The notes beneath the pieces were generated by a model. It had not been told where the DNA came from and searched no databases. It saw only the letters and a program-made list of their open reading frames with translations. The translations under genes and the position numbers were made by a program. From Deltaproteobacteria bacterium (GTDB lineage Bacteria; Desulfobacterota; Desulfobacteria; Desulfobacterales; ETH-SRB1): a stretch of 6,173 nt of DNA. Every line of letters starts with the position of its first letter. Position 1 is the first letter of the stretch. The DNA lies in contig JAFCZU010000244.1 of NCBI GenBank assembly GCA_019314185.1, forward strand, positions 1 through 6,173, in the 5' to 3' direction. Positions 1 to 5,626 of this stretch are shown here, piece after piece.

Positions 1-312
1 TGATTCTGTCATAATAACCATATGAACATGCACTTATCAGTTAATAAGATTATTTGCTCACTAACATTTTACTGAATTCCCGGATGATCGGCGGGGTAGA
101 GGGCGTGTGCACTGAGTGGTGGCTGGACGGAGGTGGAGTGAAGGATGTGAGATGTTCAGGCGGCTTCGTGGGACCCCATCGCACCCACCAGCACCCGAGG
201 CTGCCGCACGCATCGCAGAACACCCGCGCGCTGTCTATCGCAGCAGTTGGCTGGGGCGGGCTCGCTGCTTTTCAATCACAGTAGGGCGGAGGGGGAGATT
301 GAAGATCCATTT
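1..312. other. Gene-free left segment with a GC-rich block
   Basis: No gene can be supported here. Bases 1-80 are AT-rich. About 80-300 is sharply GC-richer (about 66% GC over 121-240 by count), and the sequence past 420 drops to about 27% GC. Open frames exist on the plus strand (for example 54-284, opening with TTG), but none has a ribosome binding site or a recognisable domain, and long open frames are expected by chance in GC-rich DNA. If the attC-like site at 313-419 is real, this is the start of a further cassette in minus orientation, possibly a decayed or non-coding one. Confidence 0.4.
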
Positions 313-419
313 CATATAACGGTCTCGGTGTCATGCGAAGTTCCGAAAGTTACCAAGCAGAGCGAGGTTCCTTGAATAATTTGGGCGAGCAAAGCGAACC
401 GCATACACCGTGTTAGCTG
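313..419. repeat. attC-like recombination site 1
   Basis: The site is bounded by CATATAAC (313-320) and GTTAGCTG (412-419), which fit the integron outer boxes (RYYYAAC and GTTRRRY pattern). Inside them, CGGTGTCATGCG (326-337) pairs with CGCATACACCG (400-410) over 11 bp, with a single unpaired C at 332; one bulged base in one arm is typical of attC L boxes. The interior carries GCGAAG, CCGAA and GCAAAGCGAACC blocks that recur at 821-898 and 4997-5085. The outer spacers are unequal (GGTCT on the left, T on the right), unlike textbook attC. It could instead be another dispersed palindromic repeat family. Confidence 0.6.
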
Positions 420-426
420 ATGTAGC

Positions 427-528
427 TTAAATATGTTTTACGCCATTAAGATTTATGCCTTTTTCGTAACAATATTTGATATAATCAAATTTAATAGCAT
501 CTATCGAAGTATCTATTTTATCCACCAT
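427..528 (-). pseudogene. 33-codon tail ORF ending next to attC-like site 1, unrecognised
   Basis: An ATG at 526-528 opens 33 codons ending in TAA at 427-429, only 7 bases before the recombination-site box at 412-419. Ending just before an attC is the usual position for a cassette gene. The peptide begins MVDKIDTSIDAIKFDY and matches no family known to me. There is no good ribosome binding site, and an in-frame TGA lies eight codons upstream. I infer the 3' end of an older cassette gene whose 5' part was lost. A true short protein is possible but less likely. Confidence 0.3.
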
Positions 529-784
529 TACTTGAAAAATATTCGCAGATCAATGCGAAATCAGCAATTCCCGTTATGACTTTAAACGCATACATGCGAA
601 GGCTTGTTTTTTTTATATTTCGTAATCATTTTTTGATATTACGTGTTTATACTCGCCACATTATATGGTAAATCAATGACGAGCGACGGTATAGTTTCAG
701 ACAGCTTGGATATATACAAAATTAGAGAGCGGGAATTGCTGATGCGAAATCAAATTCGTGAATTGACTTATCATCGTTACCCAT
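518..784 (-). pseudogene. Broken 5' end of a probable class I SAM-dependent methyltransferase, split by a MITE
   Basis: ATG at 782-784 follows AGGAG (793-797) at 8-nt spacing, a convincing start about 37 bp inside the cassette border. The frame reads MGNDDKSIHEFDFA, then runs into the inserted element at 741 and stops at 722-724. Removing the insert (562-741) and one 9-bp target copy restores the frame to ...IHEFDFALICEYFSSNGG, stopping at 518-520. From memory, the N-terminus IHEFDF.LICEYFS is typical of a group of class I SAM-dependent methyltransferases in which RQGPGS follows and then the SAM-binding glycine loop. None of that is present here, so the gene was already cut to about 25 codons, independent of the insertion. 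No functional product is expected. The family call rests on this short match only. Confidence 0.5.
562..741. mobile_element. 180-bp MITE-like element with 12-bp TIRs and 9-bp TSD
   Basis: The ends are CAGCAATTCCCG (562-573) and CGGGAATTGCTG (730-741), a perfect 12-bp terminal inverted repeat. The 9-mer ATGCGAAAT directly abuts both ends (553-561 and 742-750), an exact target-site duplication. The 180-bp interior is AT-rich and encodes no transposase, so the element is non-autonomous and would need a transposase in trans. Nine-base duplications are made by several DDE insertion-sequence families (for example IS1 and some IS4 members); I cannot assign one. Excising it restores the reading frame of the interrupted gene, which supports these exact borders. 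Both copies of the duplication are intact, so the insertion is probably fairly recent. Confidence 0.85.
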
Positions 785-820
785 TATACCATCTCCTAAT
801 CAATAATTTACACCGGCTTT

Positions 821-898
821 CGCACAACGGTCTGCGGATATACGAAGTGCCGAAGGCATTTTGATGAGCGAAGCGAACCGTATATCCGCTGTTATCGG
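821..898. repeat. attC-like recombination site 2 (gajB side)
   Basis: Outer boxes are CGCACAAC (821-828) and GTTATCGG (891-898). The arms GCGGATATACG (834-844) and CGTATATCCGC (879-889) pair perfectly over 11 bp. The spacers GGTCT (829-833) and T (890) match those of the site at 313-419, and the interior repeats the GCGAAGCGAACC block. At about 78 bp this is the most compact and best-folded of the three. The box GTTATCGG is complementary to the box at 4997-5004, making this the likely downstream border of the defence cassette. No integrase gene is visible. Confidence 0.65.
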
Positions 899-927
899 TT
901 GGATTTTGGTGAATTTCTATTATCCCC

Positions 928-964
928 CTTTGGAGTAAGAGTCCTGAAATAGCTTACTCCAAAG
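928..964. repeat. 12-bp perfect hairpin overlapping the gajB stop codon
   Basis: CTTTGGAGTAAG (928-939) and CTTACTCCAAAG (953-964) form a perfect 12-bp stem around a 13-nt loop. The gajB stop TAA (954-956) and its last two sense codons lie within the stem. No T-run follows on either strand (GGGGATAATAG follows in the minus direction), so it is not a canonical intrinsic terminator. It may stabilise the 3' end of the mRNA or act as a weak terminator; this is inference. Confidence 0.7.
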
Positions 965-2804
965 ACTCAATAACGATTTGGTCCTCCTTAAATAGTGACT
1001 TTTCCATTAGAATTCTTTTGGTGTCCTCAGGATCTGGCGTAAATAAAAGGATACGCAGATTTTCAACTGCCCTTGAAAAGCAAACATAAGCAAGTCTGGT
1101 TGACCTGTCGAGCTGACCTTCTGTCGGGTTTCCAGCTATCTCTGGTACGAGCATTTTTGTGAAACTATAAAAGTTCCACGCTGCTTCAATATCATCATAA
1201 ACCACGACTACGTTTTTATATTCTTCACCCTTGACGCCATGTTGCGTGCTGTAGGGTGTGTTGTCATTTATGAAGGCAGCATATGGTTCGATTTCATCAG
1301 AATGCATATTAAAAAACTCATCAACAAGCCAGTCTTCCTTATCTATTGTATGTAGATCATTGTCATAGTCTTCAGTACGCGGAGATCTTTCAAGGTGGCG
1401 TGAAAGCCGCTCCGAGACCTCGATGATTTCGTTTGACTGACAAAACAATAAAATTTCCCGGATGGTTTGGCTCGTCCATCTTTCCGATAATTCTTCAACC
1501 AGGCTTTTTGCCAGACCCCTCATTTCTCTTAGTGTCTTCTGTGCATTCCTACCTTTGGGATTAAACGTCGGGCATGACTTTCGGAGAATATCCAGAACTT
1601 CTTTTTGACTATCGGCCCAGTGCGCAATCAGCAAAGAGGATAACACTTTAATGAATGGTTTCAGTAAAAAGTGTTCTCCGGACTCATAGTCCTCTTTAGC
1701 CCGTGTGGAAGCATATGGGCCTGTAAATAATTTTTGGAGAGTTTCAAATCCAAGGCGTTTGGCAATCATTTGCCTAACCAGAAATAAATACTTAGTTTCT
1801 TCATTTTCATGAAGACCCCAAATTTTAAGGGCATCGTTAAACTTATCTAAAGCTCTATCAATTTGCTCGTCTGTGTACCGATTTCTCGGACCTTCAGGCT
1901 GTTCCGTAGCAACAAGCCTGATTTCCACGCGTCCCTCAATCTGTGAGGCACCACCGGCAGGCACCTGCTGAATATCCTTTCTGAATGCGTTAAGAAGATT
2001 GATAACTGCCTTGGAACATCGAAAGTTTTCTTTTTTCTTTATTAGTTTGAATCCTTCAGGCCCCGAAAAATCTCCGGCACGCTTATCGTAGATTTGCTGA
2101 ACGGGATCGCCAAAATATCCAACAATGGGTAAGCCACTGCCCGAACAGAGAGTGTTTAGTGCCGTTACAATTTCAGGGAAAGTGTCCTGTGCTTCATCGA
2201 CAAAAATATAGGGATACTTTTGGGCAAGAATCTTTTGGAGTATCACATTGTTGGTGATGAGATGCCCAGCTATGGCTATAATATCATCATGACTAAGCTG
2301 ACCTTCGCAATAATTGCTGAATGTAGAATTTTCACTATAGGAGAAGTTTTTTACGTCTTGGAGAGATATCATATCCTCCTGCAACGAGGCTACCTTCTCC
2401 CTTGCGGCAACTGCCTTCTTGTTGCTTCCTCCGTTATCATCTTCCTGCTTTTTTGTGATTTGGGCAGGGATGTGATGATCAATGAGGGTCTTTCTTATAT
2501 CAGTGGAAAACCGTTTAATGACTGTCCATAAAAAACTGTGAAGGGTTGATACATAAAAGATGTCATCGAAATTTAGGCGACTGAATATCACGTCAACGGC
2601 ACGGTTAGTGTAAGTGATGCAAAGAATCTTTTGATCTTTTTTTCGGAGTTCACCAGCTTTTAAATCCCGTATATAAGAAAGAGCTGTTAATAAAGATTGG
2701 GTTTTTCCAGAACCAGCGCCTGAAATAACAGAAAAGCTCCGGTTTTCGTCGATACACTCCTTGATCTTTGTATCCGCCTTGGTAGGGATCAGTTTTGGTT
2801 TCAT
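954..2804 (-). CDS. gajB: GajB-like UvrD/Rep-family (SF1A) helicase of a Gabija-type defence system
   Basis: This is a 616-residue superfamily 1A helicase, complete from motif I to VI: Walker A GAGSGKT (29-35), motif Ia ITYTNRA (63-69), Ib STLHSF (86-91), Walker B DEAQD (203-207), motif III GDPVQQ (232-237), motif IV NFR (260-262), motif V HGVKGEE (522-528) and motif VI VCFSRA (574-579) with the arginine finger R578. The usual Q-motif glutamine near residue 13 is not evident. In characterised Gabija, GajB joins GajA and is needed for phage restriction, with its NTPase thought to be stimulated by DNA ends. It is longer than the Bacillus prototype (about 494 residues), mainly between motifs IV and V (263-521). 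The start is well defined: ATG overlaps the gajA stop (ATGA), and AGGAGG at 2815-2820 lies 10 nt upstream inside gajA. The helicase family is certain; the Gabija assignment rests on the partner gene. Confidence 0.88.
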   Translation of the reverse strand: MKPKLIPTKADTKIKECIDENRSFSVISGAGSGKTQSLLTALSYIRDLKAGELRKKDQKILCITYTNRAVDVIFSRLNFDDIFYVSTLHSFLWTVIKRFSTDIRKTLIDHHIPAQITKKQEDDNGGSNKKAVAAREKVASLQEDMISLQDVKNFSYSENSTFSNYCEGQLSHDDIIAIAGHLITNNVILQKILAQKYPYIFVDEAQDTFPEIVTALNTLCSGSGLPIVGYFGDPVQQIYDKRAGDFSGPEGFKLIKKKENFRCSKAVINLLNAFRKDIQQVPAGGASQIEGRVEIRLVATEQPEGPRNRYTDEQIDRALDKFNDALKIWGLHENEETKYLFLVRQMIAKRLGFETLQKLFTGPYASTRAKEDYESGEHFLLKPFIKVLSSLLIAHWADSQKEVLDILRKSCPTFNPKGRNAQKTLREMRGLAKSLVEELSERWTSQTIREILLFCQSNEIIEVSERLSRHLERSPRTEDYDNDLHTIDKEDWLVDEFFNMHSDEIEPYAAFINDNTPYSTQHGVKGEEYKNVVVVYDDIEAAWNFYSFTKMLVPEIAGNPTEGQLDRSTRLAYVCFSRAVENLRILLFTPDPEDTKRILMEKSLFKEDQIVIESLE

Positions 2805-4900
2805 TGGATGAGTGCCTCCTGGATTGTTTCAAGCTGATTTTCCAGCTTGGCTTGAAGCCAAATCAATCCGACCTTGATGTAATGGGGCACTCTCCAGTCG
2901 TCTTCCGAGAAAACAATATCGAGAGCAAATTCTGCTTTTTTGAAATTATCTGATTTTACCAGTTTGTAAATGTGCTCATAATCCTTATCGTGATCACCTT
3001 CGAGTTTTATGGAAGTTGAAACTATCCCATCCTTAAACAAGTTCAGATTTTCGTAGATAAAAGTTTCCTCAAAGGTTCTACCGTGCATTTTTTCTTCTTC
3101 CTGATATCCGTCCACAGACACAGGTTTTTGAAAGGTCAAATAACAACAACCATCAGCGATAATTTGATCCACTTCTTTCTTATCAGCCAGCTGTTCAACA
3201 GTAATCTCCTTATCATAGAAAAACTTGAGGCACGCGTTAGATGTCTTAGTACCTGGCTTATCTGCCCTACATGACTTTCTGGCATTATTGGGATCAACAG
3301 AATCAATATCCGTTATGATAAGGTAGGGTATTCCGATAAACTTAAAGAGTTCCGCAAATCGGTGAGCATAGGCCCCGCCAACTTCGAGGACTGTCAGATA
3401 ACAGAATTTTAGCCCTTTCGCTTCCTTTTCTATCATTTTTGGGAGTAGAAGCTTTTCAGCAGTACCCTCAACAAGGACAGCAGCATCGGCAAAAAACAGA
3501 TCACAGTGGGTGAGCTTCAGGTATTGTTTAAGGAACTTCAGAGTCTCGTTCCTGTTATCTTCTTCATCTGGAGTCGAAGTGTCTTCAGGTTGAAAATCTT
3601 GAAGGCTTATAACAGTTGATGCGTGAAGAGTTTTTACTCCGTCAGGACATTCCCCCTGCATCTGACAGCGCCTGAAATACCTAACCTTCTGAAATTCAAC
3701 AGCATCTAGTATATGGGAAGAGTGTGTCGTGACGCAAAGTTGCGGTATCAGACTTTCTTCCCCTGCATCTTTGGCATTTTCCTTGAGGACATTCCATATG
3801 TTGGTAATAAAAGTTTGCTGAACCTGTGCGTGAAGGTGAACTTCTGGCTCTTCAATAAATATCAGATGACATATGGGTCTGTTAATTTTCGTATTGATCC
3901 ATTGCAAATGGTAATGAGTGACCTGAATGGCAATATAGATCAGATTTTTGAACCCAAGGCCATTATAGGCCTCCGGGAGTTCATGATTTAGTGAAGAATC
4001 GACATACAGGAGTTCGGTATTGCCTTTGAGGGCAACTTCCGGATTTAGGGTGGACACAATTTTCAAAGTGCGATCATTGACAGAAGGAACGCCTAGTTTG
4101 GAAATAACTCCCATTAAATCCTTGAAAGTTGTCTCGTAGTGAGCCGATAGGCTCTGATTATTATCATCAATAACCTGGCTGGCAGCTTCATTGATTGCCG
4201 GCTCTTCCAGATTATGCTTGTAAAAAGTTGCGAAAGCTGCTGAAAGACGATTGCTACGACTGGCTTCCTGATCATCAATATTTCGTTGCGCATCCACAAA
4301 GTCGATTCGGAGAAGTGAGGAAAGGACGCGTTCCGCTTCAGATGGCTCAAGGGCTGAGACCACGGGATCGGTACCTGTTTTTACTAAAACGAAGTACTGA
4401 AGGCAAAAGAATCTTTTTAAATTTCCTTGGATGCTTAGAAATTGTGATAGTGTAAATGCATCACGCGTATCCCCTTCCTTTTTAAGGGATTTGGCTTCAT
4501 CGTAAGCAGAAACAAGACCATCAATGTCATCTCGCTTTACAGCAAAACTTATTCTGACGCCCACCTCATCTAGATCGGACAAAGTGTTGGGCAGAAGTGA
4601 GAAGACTCTCCCAAATTCAATTTCGGGATCGATTTTGAACCAAAGATCCAAATCAATTGATGGCAGACTCAAGTCCTTTTTATTTATCTCACTGCCAAAA
4701 TAATCAATTTCCCGAATCCTTGATACAGAAAAGTCATGGATTCTAAATTCTGTTCCTTTTAGAAAAAACCTGAAGATTACGGTTGCTGATGTCTTGCCGC
4801 TGTTGTTGGGGCCAACGAAAACGGTTTCGCTATCATCAAGGTCTATTTGCACGTCTTCTAATCGACGAAAGTTTTTAATGTTAAAATGCTTTAGTTTCAT
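2801..4900 (-). CDS. gajA: GajA-like OLD-family ATPase with TOPRIM nuclease domain
   Basis: This 699-residue protein has the class 2 OLD architecture. The N-terminal ABC-type ATPase starts with the typical F..KNFR and carries Walker A GPNNSGKT (30-37), a signature-like segment NGLGFKN (313-319), Walker B LIFIEEPE (346-353) and the H-loop TTHSS (391-395). A C-terminal TOPRIM domain follows, with VEGTAEK (477-483, catalytic-type E478), LEVGG (505-509), the metal-binding DxD in TDIDS (D531, D533) and GRTFEE (607-612). In the Gabija family, GajA is a sequence-guided DNA nuclease held off by normal nucleotide levels and released when phage replication depletes them. It is longer than the Bacillus prototype (about 578 residues). 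All catalytic motifs are present, so it should be active. The start has GGGG (4890s-proximal leader, bases 4908-4911) 7 nt upstream. A lone OLD nuclease is the alternative, but the overlapping helicase gene argues for Gabija. Confidence 0.87.
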   Translation of the reverse strand: MKLKHFNIKNFRRLEDVQIDLDDSETVFVGPNNSGKTSATVIFRFFLKGTEFRIHDFSVSRIREIDYFGSEINKKDLSLPSIDLDLWFKIDPEIEFGRVFSLLPNTLSDLDEVGVRISFAVKRDDIDGLVSAYDEAKSLKKEGDTRDAFTLSQFLSIQGNLKRFFCLQYFVLVKTGTDPVVSALEPSEAERVLSSLLRIDFVDAQRNIDDQEASRSNRLSAAFATFYKHNLEEPAINEAASQVIDDNNQSLSAHYETTFKDLMGVISKLGVPSVNDRTLKIVSTLNPEVALKGNTELLYVDSSLNHELPEAYNGLGFKNLIYIAIQVTHYHLQWINTKINRPICHLIFIEEPEVHLHAQVQQTFITNIWNVLKENAKDAGEESLIPQLCVTTHSSHILDAVEFQKVRYFRRCQMQGECPDGVKTLHASTVISLQDFQPEDTSTPDEEDNRNETLKFLKQYLKLTHCDLFFADAAVLVEGTAEKLLLPKMIEKEAKGLKFCYLTVLEVGGAYAHRFAELFKFIGIPYLIITDIDSVDPNNARKSCRADKPGTKTSNACLKFFYDKEITVEQLADKKEVDQIIADGCCYLTFQKPVSVDGYQEEEKMHGRTFEETFIYENLNLFKDGIVSTSIKLEGDHDKDYEHIYKLVKSDNFKKAEFALDIVFSEDDWRVPHYIKVGLIWLQAKLENQLETIQEALIQ
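2815..2820 (-). promoter_or_regulatory. Shine-Dalgarno site for gajB inside gajA
   Basis: A perfect AGGAGG on the minus strand, 10 nt before the gajB ATG and within the last gajA codons. Together with the ATGA overlap it fixes the gajB start and implies coupled translation of the two subunits. Confidence 0.8.
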
Positions 4901-4926
4901 AGATTTTCCCCAATTACATTTTTCAT
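4897..4926 (-). CDS. Nine-codon leader ORF overlapping the gajA start
   Basis: ATG at 4924-4926 reads MKNVIGENL and stops with a TGA that shares ATGA with the gajA start (4-bp overlap). AAGGA (4934-4938) lies 7 nt upstream, a better Shine-Dalgarno match than the one directly before gajA. If translated, it would deliver ribosomes to gajA by termination-reinitiation. It could also be a chance by-product of an A-rich, purine-rich leader. Confidence 0.35.
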   Translation of the reverse strand: MKNVIGENL

Positions 4927-4936
4927 TTTATGTTCC

Positions 4937-4975
4937 TTATACAGGAAAGCCCTCTCTATTCATAGTTTTTATCAT
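4937..4975 (-). CDS. Twelve-codon leader ORF upstream of gajA
   Basis: ATG at 4973-4975 reads MIKTMNREGFPV and ends in TAA (4937-4939). GAAGGGG (4981-4987) stands 5 nt upstream, a strong ribosome binding site. Its stop codon overlaps the Shine-Dalgarno site of the next leader ORF, so both small frames and gajA form a possible chain of coupled starts. No clear promoter with spaced -35/-10 hexamers is seen between here and the recombination site at 4997; the operon may depend on transcription from outside or on a weak promoter. Confidence 0.3.
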   Translation of the reverse strand: MIKTMNREGFPV

Positions 4976-4996
4976 TTTTTCCCCTTCAAAATCTTA

Positions 4997-5085
4997 CCGA
5001 TAACGGCCACAGGTATGCGAAGTCCGAGCAAAGCGAGGATTTGGGCGAAAGCCGAAGGCTGTAGCTTCATATCTGCTGCTATATG
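4997..5085. repeat. attC-like recombination site 3 (gajA side)
   Basis: The left box CCGATAAC (4997-5004) is followed by spacer GGCCA and arm CAGGTATGCGAAG (5010-5022). This pairs with CTTCATATCTG (5065-5075) through one G-T pair and a two-base CG bulge. The right box is GCTATATG (5078-5085), differing from the expected GTTATATG at one of the core bases. The interior holds the same GCGAAGTCCGA and GCAAAGCGAGG blocks as the other two sites. The core change may have weakened or inactivated recombination at this border. Confidence 0.55.
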
Positions 5086-5272
5086 ACGTACCATGCATCT
5101 AATTAGACAATTTCTCTTTGGTTATGTCTATTATTTTATCAATACTTTTACTTATGCTTATATTTCGCAGGTATATTTTGAAAACAAATCTTTTTCTTAA
5201 ACATTAAATAATGCAGGTTGATTGTGGTTTTCGATGTTTTTGAACAAACGGTTCGGAAAAATGCATGTTCCA

Positions 5273-5575
5273 CTAACAGGAAAAATTATTTAAAATTTTG
5301 TAGATACCTGCGGAAAGTGAGCTTATGTTTTTATATTGATTTATCTTTTTGATAATCTCATTCTTGTTATTATTTTCAAGATGTCCTACTGCTTGAATCG
5401 CACAATATTTTACAATTTTGCTTTTGTCATCAAGATAATCAAACATTATCGGTAAAAAGGCTTTTTTCTCATTTAATGACAAATCAATATTAGCAGGCTG
5501 TCCCAAAAAGTCCAAAATTTGCAAATTTTTAGCCTTGGTTTTTGATTTAAAGGCTTTATTGAACTTATTTTCCAT
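5273..5575 (-). pseudogene. Truncated HEAT-repeat protein fused to a transposon end
   Basis: An open frame of 100 codons starts at ATG 5573-5575 and stops at 5273. Residues 1 to about 27 are encoded by the transposon-end element at 5494-5601 and are not native. The remaining 70 or so residues contain one clear HEAT-type helical pair (FLPIMFDYLDDKSKIVKYCA, then IQAVGHLENNNKNEI) and a Lys-rich tail. This resembles the C-terminal end of small HEAT-repeat/DNA-alkylation-repeat-like proteins that normally have several such repeats. HEAT repeats are protein-binding scaffolds; no function can be assigned to this stub. No Shine-Dalgarno precedes the ATG. It is much AT-richer than the permease gene behind it. 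Most likely a 5'-truncated remnant rather than an expressed gene. Confidence 0.55.
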
Positions 5576-5601
5576 GGAAATTTTAGTTTTGGGACGGCCT
5601 G
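5494..5601. mobile_element. 108-bp paired transposon ends (MITE or collapsed IS)
   Basis: CAGGCTGTCCCAAAA (5494-5508) is repeated inverted as TTTTGGGACGGCCTG (5587-5601), 14 of 15 identical. The similarity continues inward to a shared AAAATTT on each arm, after a small gap. A GGCTGTCCCAAAA-type terminus is common among insertion sequences. Only about 108 bp separates the outer edges, so no transposase is present; this is a MITE or an IS that lost its interior. Flanks TATTAG and TATAGG are similar but not identical, so no clean target duplication can be claimed. Confidence 0.65.
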
Positions 5602-5626
5602 TATAGGTATAGTATATTATCAATCC

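Larger units (their letters stand above)
828..5003 (-). mobile_element. Putative integron-type gene cassette carrying the Gabija operon
   Basis: This 4.2 kb unit lies between two attC-like sites. Read on the minus strand it starts at GTTATCGGT (complement of 4996-5004), carries gajA and gajB in the sense direction, and ends in the site at 821-898, whose first box ACCGATAAC (complement of 891-899) is the exact 9-nt complement of the cassette's first bases. That is the arrangement produced when a circular cassette with a complete attC integrates between G and TT. The borders given assume minus orientation; the plus-orientation alternative is 892-5078. Contrary points are its size (most cassettes are about 1 kb with one gene), the lack of an integrase in view, and bulged bases whose placement would better fit plus orientation. 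Confidence 0.55.

Noticed and set aside
54..319. Overlapping plus-strand open frames of 76 and 67 codons
   Set aside because: Two frames open over the same GC-rich stretch with no ribosome site or domain, as expected by chance in such composition.
643..864. 73-codon plus-strand ORF opening with GTG
   Set aside because: It starts inside the MITE-like element, crosses its end and the target duplication, runs antisense over the methyltransferase start and stops inside the recombination site; no ribosome site and no recognisable family.
928..964. Rho-independent terminator for the operon
   Set aside because: The stem is good, but no T-run follows in either direction, so it is listed only as a hairpin.
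2220..4455. Several 60-100 codon frames antisense or out of frame to gajA and gajB
   Set aside because: They are shadows of two well-supported genes with complete motif sets.
954..4900. Septu, retron or PARIS system instead of Gabija
   Set aside because: There is no HNH nuclease, reverse transcriptase or second small nuclease gene; the OLD-TOPRIM plus overlapping UvrD-like helicase pair fits Gabija.
4901..4996. Sigma-70 promoter before gajA (TTGAAG with TATGAA, or TATAAG near 4935-4940)
   Set aside because: The first pair has a 19-nt spacer and weak hexamers, the second has no matching -35; neither is better than chance in this AT-rich leader.
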